DNA of 64,000 nt, taken from contig JAAOMT010000352.1 in assembly GCA_016748015.1 (NCBI GenBank), forward strand, positions 186,001 to 250,000, in the 5' to 3' direction. This stretch comes from Geosiphon pyriformis (taxonomy: Eukaryota > Glomeromycota > Glomeromycetes > Archaeosporales > Geosiphonaceae). The position numbers were made by a program, and so were the translations under genes. The notes under the pieces are model-generated. The model made no database searches and had not been told where the DNA came from. It saw only the letters and a list, made by a program, of their open reading frames with translations. Positions 49,202 through 60,853 of this stretch are shown here, piece by piece. How positions within the stretch are numbered: the stretch's first letter is position 1; each line of letters starts with the position of its first letter.

Positions 49202-50005
49202 ATGGCTTCCGAATTAATGTGGCCATATATTGTTTTTAAAGAAAATCTATCTGTTGAAAGTTACTTAGAATGAACCCAAAATGAAACAGATCTTACATTC
49301 AGGTTAAAGTATGAACAAGTTTTTTTTTATTTATAAGCAATTATTAAATTTTGCACTGGAGTTTGTTTTAATAGGTTTTCATTAAGACTCATGGCTAAAC
49401 AAATGTTTGTACCAATTTGGTCTGCTTGGTGCCATCCTATTTACCAATTAATTGAAATTGCTGATAAAAAACAATGACTATGATTAAAGCCTGAAGTTTG
49501 CAAGCTGATTCAAGAAAGAATTGTAATTTCTTGATCTAAACTTTCAAATCAACATCAAGACCATGATGCAATACTTGAAGAAATTAACAAAACACTCAAA
49601 TTGTTAATTTTTTTTACACCTTTACAATGGCATTGGAAAATTGCAGTGCATAATTGTATCAAATTTAAGAGATTGCATACTAATCTCTTTAATGTTATTG
49701 GATATTCTAAAAGTGAAATATACAGGTCTTGTACATGTCCTAGCTTTATTGCTGAATCAAATTGATTTCAAGTTCAGATAAAAAAGACACAGTTTGTAAA
49801 TCCAAATGTCTCTAATTGTGTTTTTCGTAATATTGGCCATAAATGGATATTAAGTGAAAAAATGAAAAAATTTAGTGAAATTGCACAAATGAAAAAAATA
49901 GACTTTTTTAAAGCAAGACAAATTAAGAAAACATTGTTAGGTACTTGAAAACCAATTCCAGTAACAAATAAAAAAGCAGATCATCAAAAAATAGAAATTT
50001 GTTAA
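49202..50005 (+). pseudogene. Passenger ORF in the pogo-like element, unknown function
   Basis: A 267-codon frame with no frameshift and about seven internal stops, nearly all TGA and at sites where Trp would fit (for example SYLE-stop-TQNE and LLGT-stop-KPIPV). It contains LRLMAKQMFVPIWSAWCHP, SNQHQDHDAILEEINK and LLGT-stop-KPIPVTNK. It is transcribed opposite to the transposase. I do not recognise a domain. It may be a captured host-type gene or a second element gene. Confidence 0.6.
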
Positions 50006-50289
50006 TAAAATTACAACTATTATTTATTATTAACTCTCTAATATCTCTTTTAAGTAATCATGTTTTCGAAGCTTATCAAGTTAATTGTGTAACAGCTTAA
50101 TAAATATCCTTCAAAAAGTTAGAAATATATTGTATTGTGTACAGTTTTGTTTATATTGGATTGGATGCATTACTATTTATAATTGGCATTTTTAAAACAT
50201 GATATGTTAAGTCTAGGTCTGAATCTCCATTCTGTGTGATTATGTTTGGGTTATGAAAAGCATTTAACATGAATTTATTTGCCCCAAAA

Positions 50290-51040
50290 AAGTTGATTTT
50301 TAATACATCTTTAAAACTATTAATTAAACTTTTGCTTGCTAATACTAAATATTAGTCAAATAATGAATATAATTGCTAGTATAGAGCTTTTTTTTAATCG
50401 CAAATGCCAAAGTTGATGTGAAAATATATTTATTAAGTATATATCGGAATCTTCATGCTTTGAGTTTTATTACTGGTCACATTTCTCTTCCTAAGAAAAA
50501 GTAAATTTGAACTCCATTTCCAATTGATTTGCTCAAACAATATCCCATTAACAAACTTGTTCCTAGAAAATCTTATTGGGCCATTATTCTCGCTTGTAGG
50601 TTTGTTAATTTCTTTTCCCAATATGGAGAAAAAGTAATCTCATTAATCAAAGTTTGATCCAGAGTAATTTTATTGATACCTGCAGCAATAGTCTCCAAAG
50701 TACTACTAGCCTCTGAAGCATTACCAGTTTCCAAAGCACCAAGAGCAGCAGTATTGTACCATATGTCAACTATTATTAAAACTTTCATAATACCTGCAAA
50801 CAACAAGTCAGATATAATAGTTCTGTTATTGTTTTCTAATAGTGGTGGCAGCTTATAAAGAAGAAGAGTAATTGAATGTTGTAATATTTTAGAAATTTTG
50901 TTTAGTGTTCTACAATTATTTTTAGAAACTTTTCTAATTTTTTTTACTACCATAAAAAAAATGATTTTCATTGACAAATCAGGAAATCTCCTTGACTGTA
51001 CATGTCCAATTAAATATAAAATGACATCTAATGTTCATAT
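50290..51040 (-). pseudogene. Second passenger ORF in the pogo-like element
   Basis: The best stretch runs from about 50977 to 50573 and reads MKIIFFMVVKKIRKVSKN, LLYKLPPLLENNN, then LETGNASEASSTLETI. It continues after a TGA as DFLGTSLLMGYCLSKSIGN. It looks like one eroded protein of over 200 residues. No domain recognised. The start is unclear because the frame is open upstream of the first Met. Confidence 0.4.
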
Positions 51041-51049
51041 CTAATATTA

Positions 51050-51252
51050 TATAATTATAGTATGACTATAGAGAGTGGAAATTACTTATATTCTGCTATT
51101 ATATTTGTGGAAATAGGGACTATAAGGAGATATATATAGTAAAAGTGACTATAAGGAGATAATATTATATATAAATGGTTTTGGTTTTTAAAAAAATGTG
51201 ATTATAAGAAGATAGTGACTATAACCAGAGAAATTATAAAGAGAGTTCACTG
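51050..51252. repeat. Right end of the pogo-like element: subterminal repeats and TIR
   Basis: Four to five copies of a GTGACTATAAGGAGATA-type motif (near 51060, 51115, 51149, 51200 and 51216) precede the terminal TTCACTG. The left end has related units (complement of 47010-47065). Such arrays are likely transposase-binding sites. Confidence 0.65.
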
Positions 51253-52681
51253 TACTGTCAAATTTTTTTTTGTATATAGAGTCAAAAATAATGTTTTATT
51301 CTTTAAATTGTGTTATTTCTTCCTAAATATGTAAACAATAGATTTGTGTACATATTGTAAAAAATAGTTTTTTTCTTATTTTTTTGAATTAATCTGAATA
51401 AATTTGTTAGGTTTTTGTAATTTTGGTAATCAATTTTGTTATAATAGATAAAATATTGTTTTGCTTGGTTTTGTAATTGGTATTTTTTAATTAAAACTAA
51501 TTTTCTGGTATGTTAAGAGTTTTTAAATAGTTTTTGATGTTGTTGTAATTTTTAGAATCTATTGTTTTATTACTAATTTGTTTATTAGATTGGTTGGATA
51601 ATAATATGAATTTTAATTTTGTCTCATTTTAAAAAGACTATTAATGTTTATGTATAATTTTCTGAATTTGTATAAACAATGTATTTGTAATCAGCTAAAA
51701 AGTCAGTCTATTGGAATTGTTTTGTACTGAATTTCAATTTTTTCTTATTAAGCCATTTGAAACCAATATTGTCAGTTATAATATCGAATTTTTTTTCATT
51801 TTACAAATATTATTGAAAATGTTTTAGGACCCAGATAACAGCTGTTACTTTTAGTTCAATAGAGCTATATTTGGTTTTAGTAGATTTGAGTATTTTACTG
51901 ACATAAACAATAACTTGTTTATTGCTATTGTTATTTAATTATGATAAAATGGCACCAAATATTGTATATGAAGTATTGGTAACTAAGTAAAACTGTTTGT
52001 TAAAGTTTAGATAAGCAAGAACTGAAGCTGTTGTCAATTTTATTTTAAAAGTTTTAAATACTTTTTGCTGTTTATTAGTTTATTAATATGGCATATTTTT
52101 GTTAATTAGGTAATTAAGAAGTTTTGCAATTTTAAAAGAATTTTTTAATGAATTTTCAATAATAAAAGGCTAATCTAATAAATTCTCTTAATTCTGTAGT
52201 ATTTTAGAGAATTTAAAAATTTTTAACAGTATTAATTGTTTCTGGATTTGGTTGAATTTTATCTTTATTAATAATGTGTTTTAGAAAAATTAGACATGTT
52301 TTTCCAAAGTAACATTTCTTAATGTTTAGCTTCAATTTTACTTTTTGTAATTATTAAAATACTTTTTACAGATAAATAAGATAAACTTCAAAAGTTGAGA
52401 AATAGACATTAGTATTATTAAAATAAACAACTACTGATTGCTATATAAGTTTTTTGTAAACAATATTCATTAATTGCTGAAATATCACTGGTATATTGTA
52501 AAGTCTAAAAGACATAAAATTGAATTCATAGTTTTTTTTTTGTGTAATAAATGCTATTTTAGAACAGTCTTTGGATTTATTTCAACTTGTTAATATTTGC
52601 TTTTTAAGTTTAAAGTTGAAAAGAACTTGGTTTTTTCTAAAGTATTTAATATGTTATTAATTTTTGGTAATAGGTAGACAT
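51253..52681 (-). pseudogene. G2 integrase N-terminus, RNase H and RT, second copy
   Basis: Resumes directly after the transposon. Integrase start, then an RNase H region near 51680-51960 and RT. The RT YxDD motif reads YFNN near 52425, and LPKINNILNTLEKTKFFSTLNL is open near 52600-52680. The frame is lost at 52681, where a G1 LTR begins. It is more eroded than the other G2 copies. Confidence 0.65.
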
Positions 52682-53521
52682 TGTTACAGGTGATTATTTG
52701 GAGTCTCAAAGCAAATAACAAACCTGTAACTTGATGCTTAATAACTAATATAATGGAGATATTTGAAAATTTTTGTATTTGAAGGTTTTTGTTAAGTCCT
52801 TTGTATAATAGACAAAGATTCAATAGTTGTTTTATTAATAGTCTCCTGGAATCACAATTCCATCAAATTTTTTTCTTAGCATAATGACCAGTAATCCTCC
52901 TGTTAAGCTATTTTCAAATCTATGAATTCTTTATTCTTGTTTTATAGGTTTCTTACCAATCCTTATAATGTCTGTAACCCAGCACTTTTACTCCTTAATT
53001 AATTAATAAAACAGAACAAAAAATAACAAAGCAAAATAAAAGAAAAGGAAAGAAAAAAAATAAAGAAATAAGTCAAGGCAATTAGTGTTAGTGTTCTAAC
53101 AATAACTGTTAATAAGAGCTATTGTTCCAATGTGGTTAAGTATCAGCAAATATCAATATGAAGTGTTGATAGTGGGGAGTTAATTGAGATAGCAAATAAT
53201 TATTTATTGATATTTGTGATATAGAAGATTGCTTAGATTAAATTTAAACTGAGAGATCTGCTTTTTCTACTTCTAATACTACCACTATATATACATAATT
53301 GAGATTTTTCAATTTCTTAATTCTTCACACTAGAAATTTTGAAATTTCTGAAATCCTGCAATTCCTTTGAAAAGAATCTTGTAATTCCTCATCTGAGAAT
53401 TCTGAAATTTCTAGAATTCTGTAATTTCTCTGAGAGAAATTACAGAATTCCATATTTACTATATCTACTTCTAATTGGCTAATTTATATGCTAATATACT
53501 TCTTATATTCTAAGAGTAATA
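52682..53521 (-). repeat. G1 3' LTR
   Basis: About 840 bp, from TGTTACAGGTGATTATTTGG to AGAGTAATA on the plus strand. It shares the LTR end (CAAATAATYAYCTGTAACA, reversed) and AATTC-rich U3 with other G1 copies. Confidence 0.8.
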
Positions 53522-54155
53522 TTATTTCCTTCTTTTAATATTAAGCTTTGTCAAAATCTCCTAATTCTAACTTTTTATCTTTAAGTATTTCTTAAACTTC
53601 TTTTTTGAGAATTATTTGTGTTATCTTGTTTTGTAATTCTTCAAATTAGGCATTGGTTATTTTTCCCATTTGGTTAACAGTAATAGTATTTATTATTGGA
53701 TTAAGTAAGATTTCTGGTCGGTCTTGAAATCTCATTTGTAATTGATAAATAGCTCTTGCTTGTGTAATTAGATTGTTTTTTTCCACAAATTGCTTAAGTT
53801 GTTGTAAAATTTCTGGATCAAATAATCACTTTGTCTTATCTGTATATAAGTTTTGGATATTTAAGTATTGTCTCAAGTGGAAATAACAAAAGTTTCTTGA
53901 AAATTTTTGTATCTACCAATTTCAAGTTTTTTTGGTTAATTCTTGATATGAGATGACTTTTGTTGGCTCTTTTATTGCCACTTTTATTTTTAAAATTATT
54001 TTGTCAATAGTGTTTTCTGGTTTCTTCTGTACTTTGTATTGGGATATCTTTCTGGTATCTTTGTATTGAATAGTTTGTTGGTTGATAGTAATTTCCATAT
54101 TCTGTTGTTGGATTAATTAAAAAAATTGTTGTGTTAATAAATAAATGTTGTTGGT
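53500..54155 (-). pseudogene. G1 post-integrase ORF
   Basis: Starts near 54155 (MEITNNIYLL) and runs with about half a dozen stops to LGDFDKA and beyond, through the purine tract AAAAGAAGGAAATAATA into the LTR. It contains ARAIYQLQMRF, NPIINTITVNQMGKIT and FEELQNKITQII. These line up with LKAAFRLYDLF, NPILYPIKIQYIGKLT and FQQFSDQITLII of the G2 frame at 58570-59070. The shared pattern NPI-x8-GK[IL]T-x4-F supports homology. Function unknown. Confidence 0.65.
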
Positions 54156-54159
54156 AATT

Positions 54160-55690
54160 TCCATTTTTTTGATATCTTCTATTGCATCTACTACATTTTT
54201 ATATTTTTTTTTGGTTGATCAATTTAATATGTTTGTATCAATGATAATAATTGGTTCTAAATCTTATAAAATTTTATCTGGTCAGACTAGTATTTTCTGT
54301 ACTCCCAACTGTGAAATATTACTGGTAGATAATAATACTATATAGTGGTATGGTTTTAATCAATCACTATATGCTGCTTTGATTAAGATTTTGTTGTTCC
54401 ATCTTAATTTATAAGCTCTATTTCCTAGAATTTCTTCTATGTGAAATGGTCCATTCCATTTGGGGTCAAATTTTTCACTTCATTGTTTTTTTGCTTTGGT
54501 ATGATGTAAAAGTACTTTGTCTCCAATCTTGAATTCAACTGGTTTATCTAGTAGTTGGTTATTGTGTCTTTTTTCTTGTTTTTTTTGTGATTTTTGGATG
54601 TTATCAGCTGCTTTTTGTCATTTGTTTTCTAGAGTTTCCATCAAGTCATATGTTCTTTTTAACAATGTTTCTTGAAAATTGTCTTTGGTTATTGGTTCGG
54701 TTGAATATATATTGACTTTTATCTTAACTGGTAATGTTGCTGTTCTACCATATACTAATTCAAATAGTATTGCTTGTGTAGTGTCTTGCTTCATTGTTTA
54801 ATAAGCAAATAATATTGATGATATAAACAAATTGCATTTATTTTGGTTTTCTTGGCTGATTTTGGCAATTGCTTTACACAATATTTTGTTAAATTTTTTA
54901 ACTAACTCATTTGTTTGTGAATGATATAGTGATGATAATAGTCTTTTAATTTTAAATTTTTGACTTAATTCTGCTAATGTTCTGTTTACAAAGTGAGTTT
55001 TTTGATCTAATAGTAATTCTTTTAAACATCTATGTTGTCAAATTAGATCTTAATGAACAAATTCAGCAACAGATTTTGCATCTGCTCTTTGAATTGCTTT
55101 TGCTTCTGGTTATTTAATAAGATAATTCATGACTACTACAATGTATCTGTTGCTTCTGCTGGTTATAGTTAATGGTCTGACTAAGTTAATTCTAATACAA
55201 TTAAATAGTTGTCCCATTTTAATTGGTCTCAATGGTTTACTGGGTCTTGTTCTTTCTCTTCTTTAACAAGCATCACAATTTTGAACATATTAGATAATGT
55301 TTGGATATATTGACAGCCAATAATATCTTTTTTTGGTTTTTTTCATAATTGCTTTTTTATGAAAATATCCTGTTGTTAGATTTGAGTGCATATTGAATAG
55401 TATTGTTTCTTTCTCTGGTTCTGTAATTACTCTAGTTAGTTGATCTGAATTCTTTCTGTTTTTCCAATAAAGTATATCTTGATAAGTAATAAAATATTTG
55501 GATTGTTGTTTAATATGGTTTTGTTTTTTGGAGATAGTTTTTCTTTAAACTGCTGGATATTAATATAGTATTGGAGTTGTTAATATTTTTGTATGTTTAT
55601 TTTTTGCTATATTTTGGGTTAAAATGTTTTTAGATTTGTCTTATTTGTGACAAGTCATTAGCATTTTTGTTTTTTTTTCCTTTTTTGTAA
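54160..55690 (-). pseudogene. G1 integrase
   Basis: Zinc domain near 55240-55380 (MHSNLTTGYFHKK, YYWLSI, CDAC). The core has VVVMNYL where VVVDYL is expected, LLLDQKTHFVN (second Asp kept) and NELVKKFN (Glu changed to Lys). The tail GDKVLLHHTKAKKQ and GNRAYKLRW is near 54400-54540. The frame is mostly single with stops at Trp and Gln sites. Confidence 0.75.
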
Positions 55691-55698
55691 TATACTAT

Positions 55699-56598
55699 TG
55701 TTATTTATAAAAGAAAACAGATATAAAAAATAGTAGACCAATAAGAGAGTAGTGGTTAGCACATAAGTACATTGCTTAGCAATGTGAAGCAATGTCAGAA
55801 ATCATAGCACATTGCTTAACAATATGAAGCAATATCAGAAATCACAGCACATTGCTCAGCAATATAGAGCAATATTAGAAAATTAGGGCACATTGCTCAG
55901 CAATGTGAGTATTGCTCAAGAAATCATAGCACATTACTTGGAAATATGAGTGATCTCATAGAACATCAATTATGTATATATAGTGATAGCATTAGAAAAA
56001 AAAAAGACAGATCTCTCAGTTTAAATTTGATTTAAGCAACCTTCTACATCAAAAATATCAATAAATAATTATTCAATATATCAAATCTACTCCTCACTAT
56101 TAACACTTCATGTTAATAGTAATTGATACTTAACTACACTAGAACAATAGCTCTTGATTACAGCTATTGACAGGATACTAACTTGTAATTGTCTTGGCTT
56201 ATTTTCTTTATTTTTTTTTTATCTCTTTTATTTTCTTTTCTGTATTTTGTTGTGTTTACTAATTGATTAAAAATTAAGTGCTGAATTATTGATGTCAAGG
56301 ATAGCCTGGTAAAAGATCCCAAAGAAAAGGTATAGGAATTGAGAAGTTAAGAATAGCTTACCAAAAAAGCATCTTTGCCAGATTACTGGCCACCATGCTG
56401 AGAAAAAAATTCGATGGAATTGTGATTCTGGAAGGCTACTGAGAAGACAACAATTGAATCTCTGTCTATTATACAAAGAACTTCACAACAAAACCTTCAA
56501 ATCAACAAAACCTTCAGATACCAACACCAATAAACTAATTAAGTATCAAGTTATGGATTTGTTATTTGATTTGAGACTTCAAATAATTATCTGTAACA
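55699..56598 (+). repeat. G1 5' LTR with expanded U3
   Basis: 900 bp, from TGTTATTTATAAAAG to TTATCTGTAACA. It is longer than other G1 LTRs because U3 holds a 40-bp tandem array. A TATATATAGTGATAG box at about 55974-55985 follows. Confidence 0.88.
55767..55960 (+). repeat. 40-bp tandem repeats with hairpin cores
   Basis: Five units start at 55767, 55807, 55847, 55888 and 55929. Each opens with GCACATTGCTNAGCAATRTGA (first and last diverged), so each contains a CATTGC/GCAATG palindrome, and most carry a second GCAATATCAGAAATCATA half. They occupy the place where other G1 LTRs have AATTC-type palindromes. Confidence 0.85.
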
Positions 56599-56600
56599 TT

Positions 56601-56617
56601 TGGTGCTCTCTGTGAGA
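56601..56617 (+). other. Primer-binding site, G1
   Basis: TGGTGCTCTCTGTGAGA two bases after the LTR. The first ten bases are identical to the G2 site at 25306. Confidence 0.6.
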
Positions 56618-56660
56618 TATAATCCTACAGAAAACCAGCATCAACAACAATCATCCAAAA

Positions 56661-57600
56661 GTGGCAGAATCAGAAATAATAGGGACAAACCATTTAGGAT
56701 TCATTAAATTCTTATTCCAACAATACAGCCAACAATTGGGCTTAACCAACAATTATTATCCAGCAAAATCAGCCTTCAACTTTTATGTCAACAAGAGAAT
56801 CACAGATTTTCTAGGAAGACCAGTTAACATTGAATTAGCAAGAGAAAATTTCTATATGGAATTAATCCAATACACCAGCTTACCACAAAATTATAGTTTT
56901 GCACCAATTATAAGAGAAATTAATTAAGAAATTGAAAAATACACTCAACAACAATTTCCTATTACCTATGCAAACCAGAGTAAAGAAAAATTACAAACAC
57001 CAGTAGTAATACCAAGAGGAATACAATTATTAACATAGAAGAAACAAAGAATTAAATCCTCATTATATCTATTATATTATCACACACCCAGAAGTACTAT
57101 CAACATCACATCAACAGGCACATCTACATCAAACATAACATCAATATTTGGATGACTCCCATTTCAAAGTAAACAAAAGAAAGCAGAATTACTAGGAACT
57201 TATAGTGATTACTTTAAAAGATTTAAATTGTGATTACCAATGCCATCAGGATTTTAATCACCACCATCTTAACCAGATTTTGGAACTGCAAGTCCTTGGA
57301 AAATAACAGCATCAGAAAAAAAAAAAAGAGGATCAAGAATTTAATTATCAAAACCCAATTGCAAAAAATCTGGAAATTGAAACTCTGAACATTCAAATTT
57401 AGTAAAATCAGAACAATCCAAATTCCAATATTAATAATCAACAACACTTATCTTCAGTAATCATTATCAACCCATCACCAGTTACCACACAACAATAGCC
57501 ACCACCACAACCTCAAATTCAGTTACCATCTCAACAATAACAATAACAACTAAACTTGGATCCAATGGTCTATGCCCTAATAGCAAAACTTGAAAAGTTT
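56661..57600 (+). pseudogene. G1 gag N-terminal region
   Basis: The frame is open from a TGA within the PBS, and the conserved protein begins at GTG GCA GAA (AESEIIGTNHLGF). No ATG occurs before FYMELIQ about 65 codons later. It is intact for 88 codons, then broken by TAA/TGA stops through a Ser/Pro/Gln-rich region to the junction at 57617. It resembles the G2 gag start (compare FLGRPVNIELARENFYMELIQY with FLETTI, EVRSNLYNNLMHY). Role: capsid precursor. Confidence 0.65.
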
Positions 57601-57617
57601 ACTGATAAAGAAGACAA

Positions 57618-58589
57618 TGTTACTGGAGGTTTTTAGTCTCTTTTTTTGAATGTTGTTACTGTTTGTCTGTTGTTAATTTCACATTTTCTGAAAGCAATTG
57701 AACCTCTAATAACTGAATTTATCTTTAAATTATCTCCTATAATTTGAACTGCTGGACTTATAAGTGGAATTGCCAATTCTATGCCAGTTACTTTGTGTAA
57801 TTACATTGTAGTAAACATCAACTCTTTCCCAGAAATTGCTCATCTAGAAGCTTACTTAAAATGTGTAGTTACTTTGCTATAAAAGTCAACTCTTTTACAA
57901 GAATCTTGTCTGTAGGCTACCCTAATAATTGTAATAAGAAAATAAAAAAAAATAAAAGAAATGTAAAAGAAATAGGATTTTATCAAAGAAAACGTTTTCT
58001 ATCTAGATCTAAAATCACTAACAGATTACTGAAATTAATAGCTAATCAATTTCAAAATGTTAGTTGTGTTAAGGAAATTTCAAGTGCAATAATCAAAAGA
58101 TTTGGGTTTTGAATATTTAATTTTTATTTGAAATATGTAAAAGATGATTTGTTTCAATTAAGATATCTAAAGTAGAATACTATGATAAGATACTATAAGA
58201 AGATACATTTTTTTGAAGAGAAAAGCTTTTTTTTATACAACTTGCTATAGTACTAGTCTTTGAACTTGCACTTTTCTCTTTGCTATAATTTGGGTGAACT
58301 AAAGATACATTTTGGTGAATTTACAAGTTATTTCACTGAACTATTGATTATTTCGGCCAATTTTTATTAATTTCGGCGAATTTTGACTATGTTAAATGGT
58401 TCAAAATATTGTGTAATTTGATCATCTTAATTTCTAAAGTACAAATTGAATTATTGATTGAGTAATAATATTTGATAATTTGATTAAATAATAAGTGCTA
58501 TTCGAAATAATAATAATATATGCTAATTAATAATAGAAATTATAAGGGTAATTTCATGCTAATTAATAACTAAAATTCTACTGGTAACA
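57618..58589 (-). repeat. G2 3' LTR of the third copy
   Basis: 972 bp, from TGTTACTGGAGG to CTACTGGTAACA on the plus strand. It retains the U3 repeats (complement of TTCGGCGAATTTT etc. near 58290-58390). Confidence 0.92.
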
Positions 58590-59275
58590 TAATTTTCTTC
58601 TCAAAACTAAGCTCTATTAAAATCCAAGCACTATTTGTGATATTAAGATAGTGGTTCAAGATAATTAAAGTGATTTGGTCTGAAAATTGTTGAAATTTCA
58701 GTTCTGTGAGTTTTCCAATATATTGAATTTTTATTGGATAGAGTATTGGATTTTGTAGAACATTTTCACAAGTGTTGAATAAATCATAGAGTCTAAATGC
58801 TGCTTTAAGTTTGTAGCAAGTGTTTGTTGGTCCGGCTGCTGTCTTGAATTCATTGTGAATTTGTTTTTGTATAGCCTTAGGAGTGATGTTGGTTGCTTTA
58901 AGTTCCAGTTTTCGTTCATAAAGTGTTTTTCCAATATGAAAATATCTATATATAAGAGTATATTTATTGTTCTGTTCATTAAGAAATAGTAAAAGTTTTT
59001 GTTGAATTGTGTCATTTAGTAGAATGTTAATAAAGGCCATTAAAAGGTTTTCTTTTAATGCTTGCTTCAAAAGTTCTGATAATCTATTTTCAGAGTGACT
59101 TCTTGTTTTTTTTATAGAAGTGATAGTTCTAAGAATTATTTACTACTGGGGCTGTGGTTTTTTTCTGAATGTAATTAATTTGACTTTCATTAATCATTAA
59201 AGATAAGTTAGGAAGTGTTTTCAAGACTAACATTAATTTTTGGGATATTTGTTAGATATTTTGGGGAATAATCAT
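58570..59275 (-). pseudogene. G2 post-integrase ORF, third copy
   Basis: Starts at ATG 59275 (MIIPQNI, then TAA before Gln, as in the first copy). It suffers a frameshift near 59090 and is then open for 166 codons from 59070 to the stop at 58570, ending KKIMLPVEF inside the LTR. It contains LYERKLELKATNITPKAI, HNEFKTAAGPTN and NPILYPIKIQYIGKLTELKF. This is the best-preserved C-terminal two-thirds of this unknown protein in the window. Confidence 0.7.
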
Positions 59276-59435
59276 GATAAAAATGGTTAATTAATAAAAA
59301 GAATAAAAAAAATTATTTTTGGGTGTGGGAGTTTTTATTTGTTTTTGGGTTTGGGTGTTTTTTGTAATTATTTACTATTTTTATTTCCTGTTTTTGTGTG
59401 TTGAAAAAAAAAGATTATTGTAAGAATATGTTGAA

Positions 59436-60840
59436 TTAAGTGTTCAAGTTTGGTTGTTGTTCTATTATAATTATTGGTTCTAAATTTCGGGGAATATCTT
59501 CAGGATTAATTAAAGGAGAATGTATACCAATTTGTGAAATTAATGGTTCAGAATTGTTTCTGAAGTAATAGTGTTTTAATTGATCTCTATGTACAACTTT
59601 TGCTAGTACTTTGTTATCAAGTCTTAACTTATATGATCCATTGTCTAGAATTTCATGAATATAAAATAGTTCATCCCATTTATGTTCAAATTTTCCACTC
59701 TATTGTTTTTTAGCCTTAGTTTTGTGTAGGAGAACTTTATTTCCAACTTTAAATTCGGTAACTGGTGGCAATTTGTTGTCATGTCTTTTTTTTTGTAGGG
59801 CTTGAAAATGTTCAATATAAGAGGCTGCTATATGTCTTTTTTCTTTCAATGTACTAAAAAGTGTGTAAGCTTTTTTTTGGAGTGTTTCTTGAAAGTTTTT
59901 TTTATTGATTGATTGCACTAGGTATGTTTCCATTGTAAAATTAATTGGCAATGTTGCTGTTTTTCCATAAGTAAGATTAAATAATGTGTGTTTCATAGTA
60001 TTTTGTTTTAGTGTTCTGTATGCTAGTAACATTGATGGAATAAAGATATCCCATTTCTGTTCAAAATTTGTTAAGACTTTGGCTAAAAATTCACACAATG
60101 TTCTGTTGAAACATTCTACAAGTCCATTTGTTTGAGGGTAATAAGATAATAATAGAGGTTTTTTGACATTGAATTGTTTACAAATTTCTTGTATCAAGTT
60201 GTTTACAAAATGTGTTTCTTGATCTAATAAGAGTTTAATTGAGCATCTATGTCTACAAATAATGTCTTTATAGATAAAATTTACTACTGATTTTGCATTT
60301 GCTCTTTGGATGGCTCTAGCTTTAGGCCATTTGGTAAGATAATCTACTACAACTGCAATATAACGATTTCGTTGGGTTGTGATAGGTAATGGTCCGACTA
60401 AATTAATTTCAACTCTGTCAAAAGATTATTCAACTTTGATTGGATTTAAAGATTTTGTGGGACAAGTTCCTCTTTTTTTTTGACAACTATTACAAGATTC
60501 TATATATTGTCAAATGTCTTTTTGCATGTAGGGCCAAAAATAATGTTCAAGAGTTCTTTGGATTGTTCTATCTCTTCCCAAGTGTGCTGAAAATAGATCT
60601 GTGTACATTTTATATAGGATTGTTTTTTTTTCATTTTTTTGTACTAATCTGAGTGATTGGTTTGAATTTTTACAATTTTTGTAATAAATTTTGTTGTGGT
60701 GTATAAAATATTGTTTGAATTAGTGTTGTAATCGATGTTTTTTACTTGGAAACCAATTTTCTGGCATGGTAAGAGTCTCCAAATAGTTTTTAAGATTGTT
60801 GTAATTTCTGGGATCTATTGTTGTTTAGTTATTTTGTTGG
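59436..60840 (-). pseudogene. G2 integrase, third copy
   Basis: Tail and core open from 60197 to 59700 (IQEICKQFNVKKPLLLSYY, NGLVECFNRTL with the catalytic Glu). LLLDQETHF, near 60225, keeps the second Asp that is Asn in the first copy. The zinc domain (HYFWPYMQK, ESCNSCQKK) lies at 60480-60550. As in the first copy, its frame is +1 relative to RNase H. Confidence 0.8.
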
Positions 60841-60853
60841 TAGTAGTAAGTTG

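Larger units (their letters stand above)
46992..51252 (-). mobile_element. Pogo-like (Tc1/mariner superfamily) DNA transposon with extra ORFs
   Basis: Bounded by inverted termini CAGTGAATTCTCTTTATAAT (left) and, reversed at the right end, CAGTGAACTCTCTTTATAAT, with a TA duplication on each side. Excising it with one TA restores the G2 integrase alignment exactly. It holds a degraded pogo-type transposase on the minus strand, a 267-codon plus-strand frame and a further minus-strand frame. Subterminal repeats (GACTATAAGGAGATA type) lie near both ends. At 4.3 kb it is larger than a simple pogo element. Confidence 0.88.
40597..52681 (-). mobile_element. G2 retroelement, second copy, minus strand, doubly interrupted
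   Basis: 3' LTR at 40597-41537, then on the minus strand the post-integrase ORF, integrase, RNase H and RT. It is interrupted by a short G1 element (43335-46860) and a TIR transposon (46992-51252). Removing both restores collinearity with the G2 copy at 57618-64000. The element is cut inside RT at 52681, where a G1 LTR starts, so its 5' half is not seen. Confidence 0.85.
52682..55698 (-). mobile_element. G1 retroelement, minus strand, partial
   Basis: A 3' LTR (52682-53521) is followed on the minus strand by the post-integrase frame and integrase up to 55698, where a plus-strand G1 LTR starts. RT and everything upstream are outside the visible part. It inserted into the RT of the G2 copy at 40597-52681. 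The matching right flank is not in this window. Confidence 0.75.
55699..57617 (+). mobile_element. G1 retroelement, plus strand, 5' part only
   Basis: 5' LTR, PBS and gag N-terminus, then truncated at 57617 by a minus-strand G2 LTR. It sits within the integrase end of the minus-strand G1 element. The remainder probably lies beyond the window on the far side of the G2 insertion. Confidence 0.75.

Noticed and set aside
55767-55960. CRISPR-like array
   Set aside because: The 40-bp units are contiguous without unique spacers, lie inside an LTR, and the context is eukaryotic.
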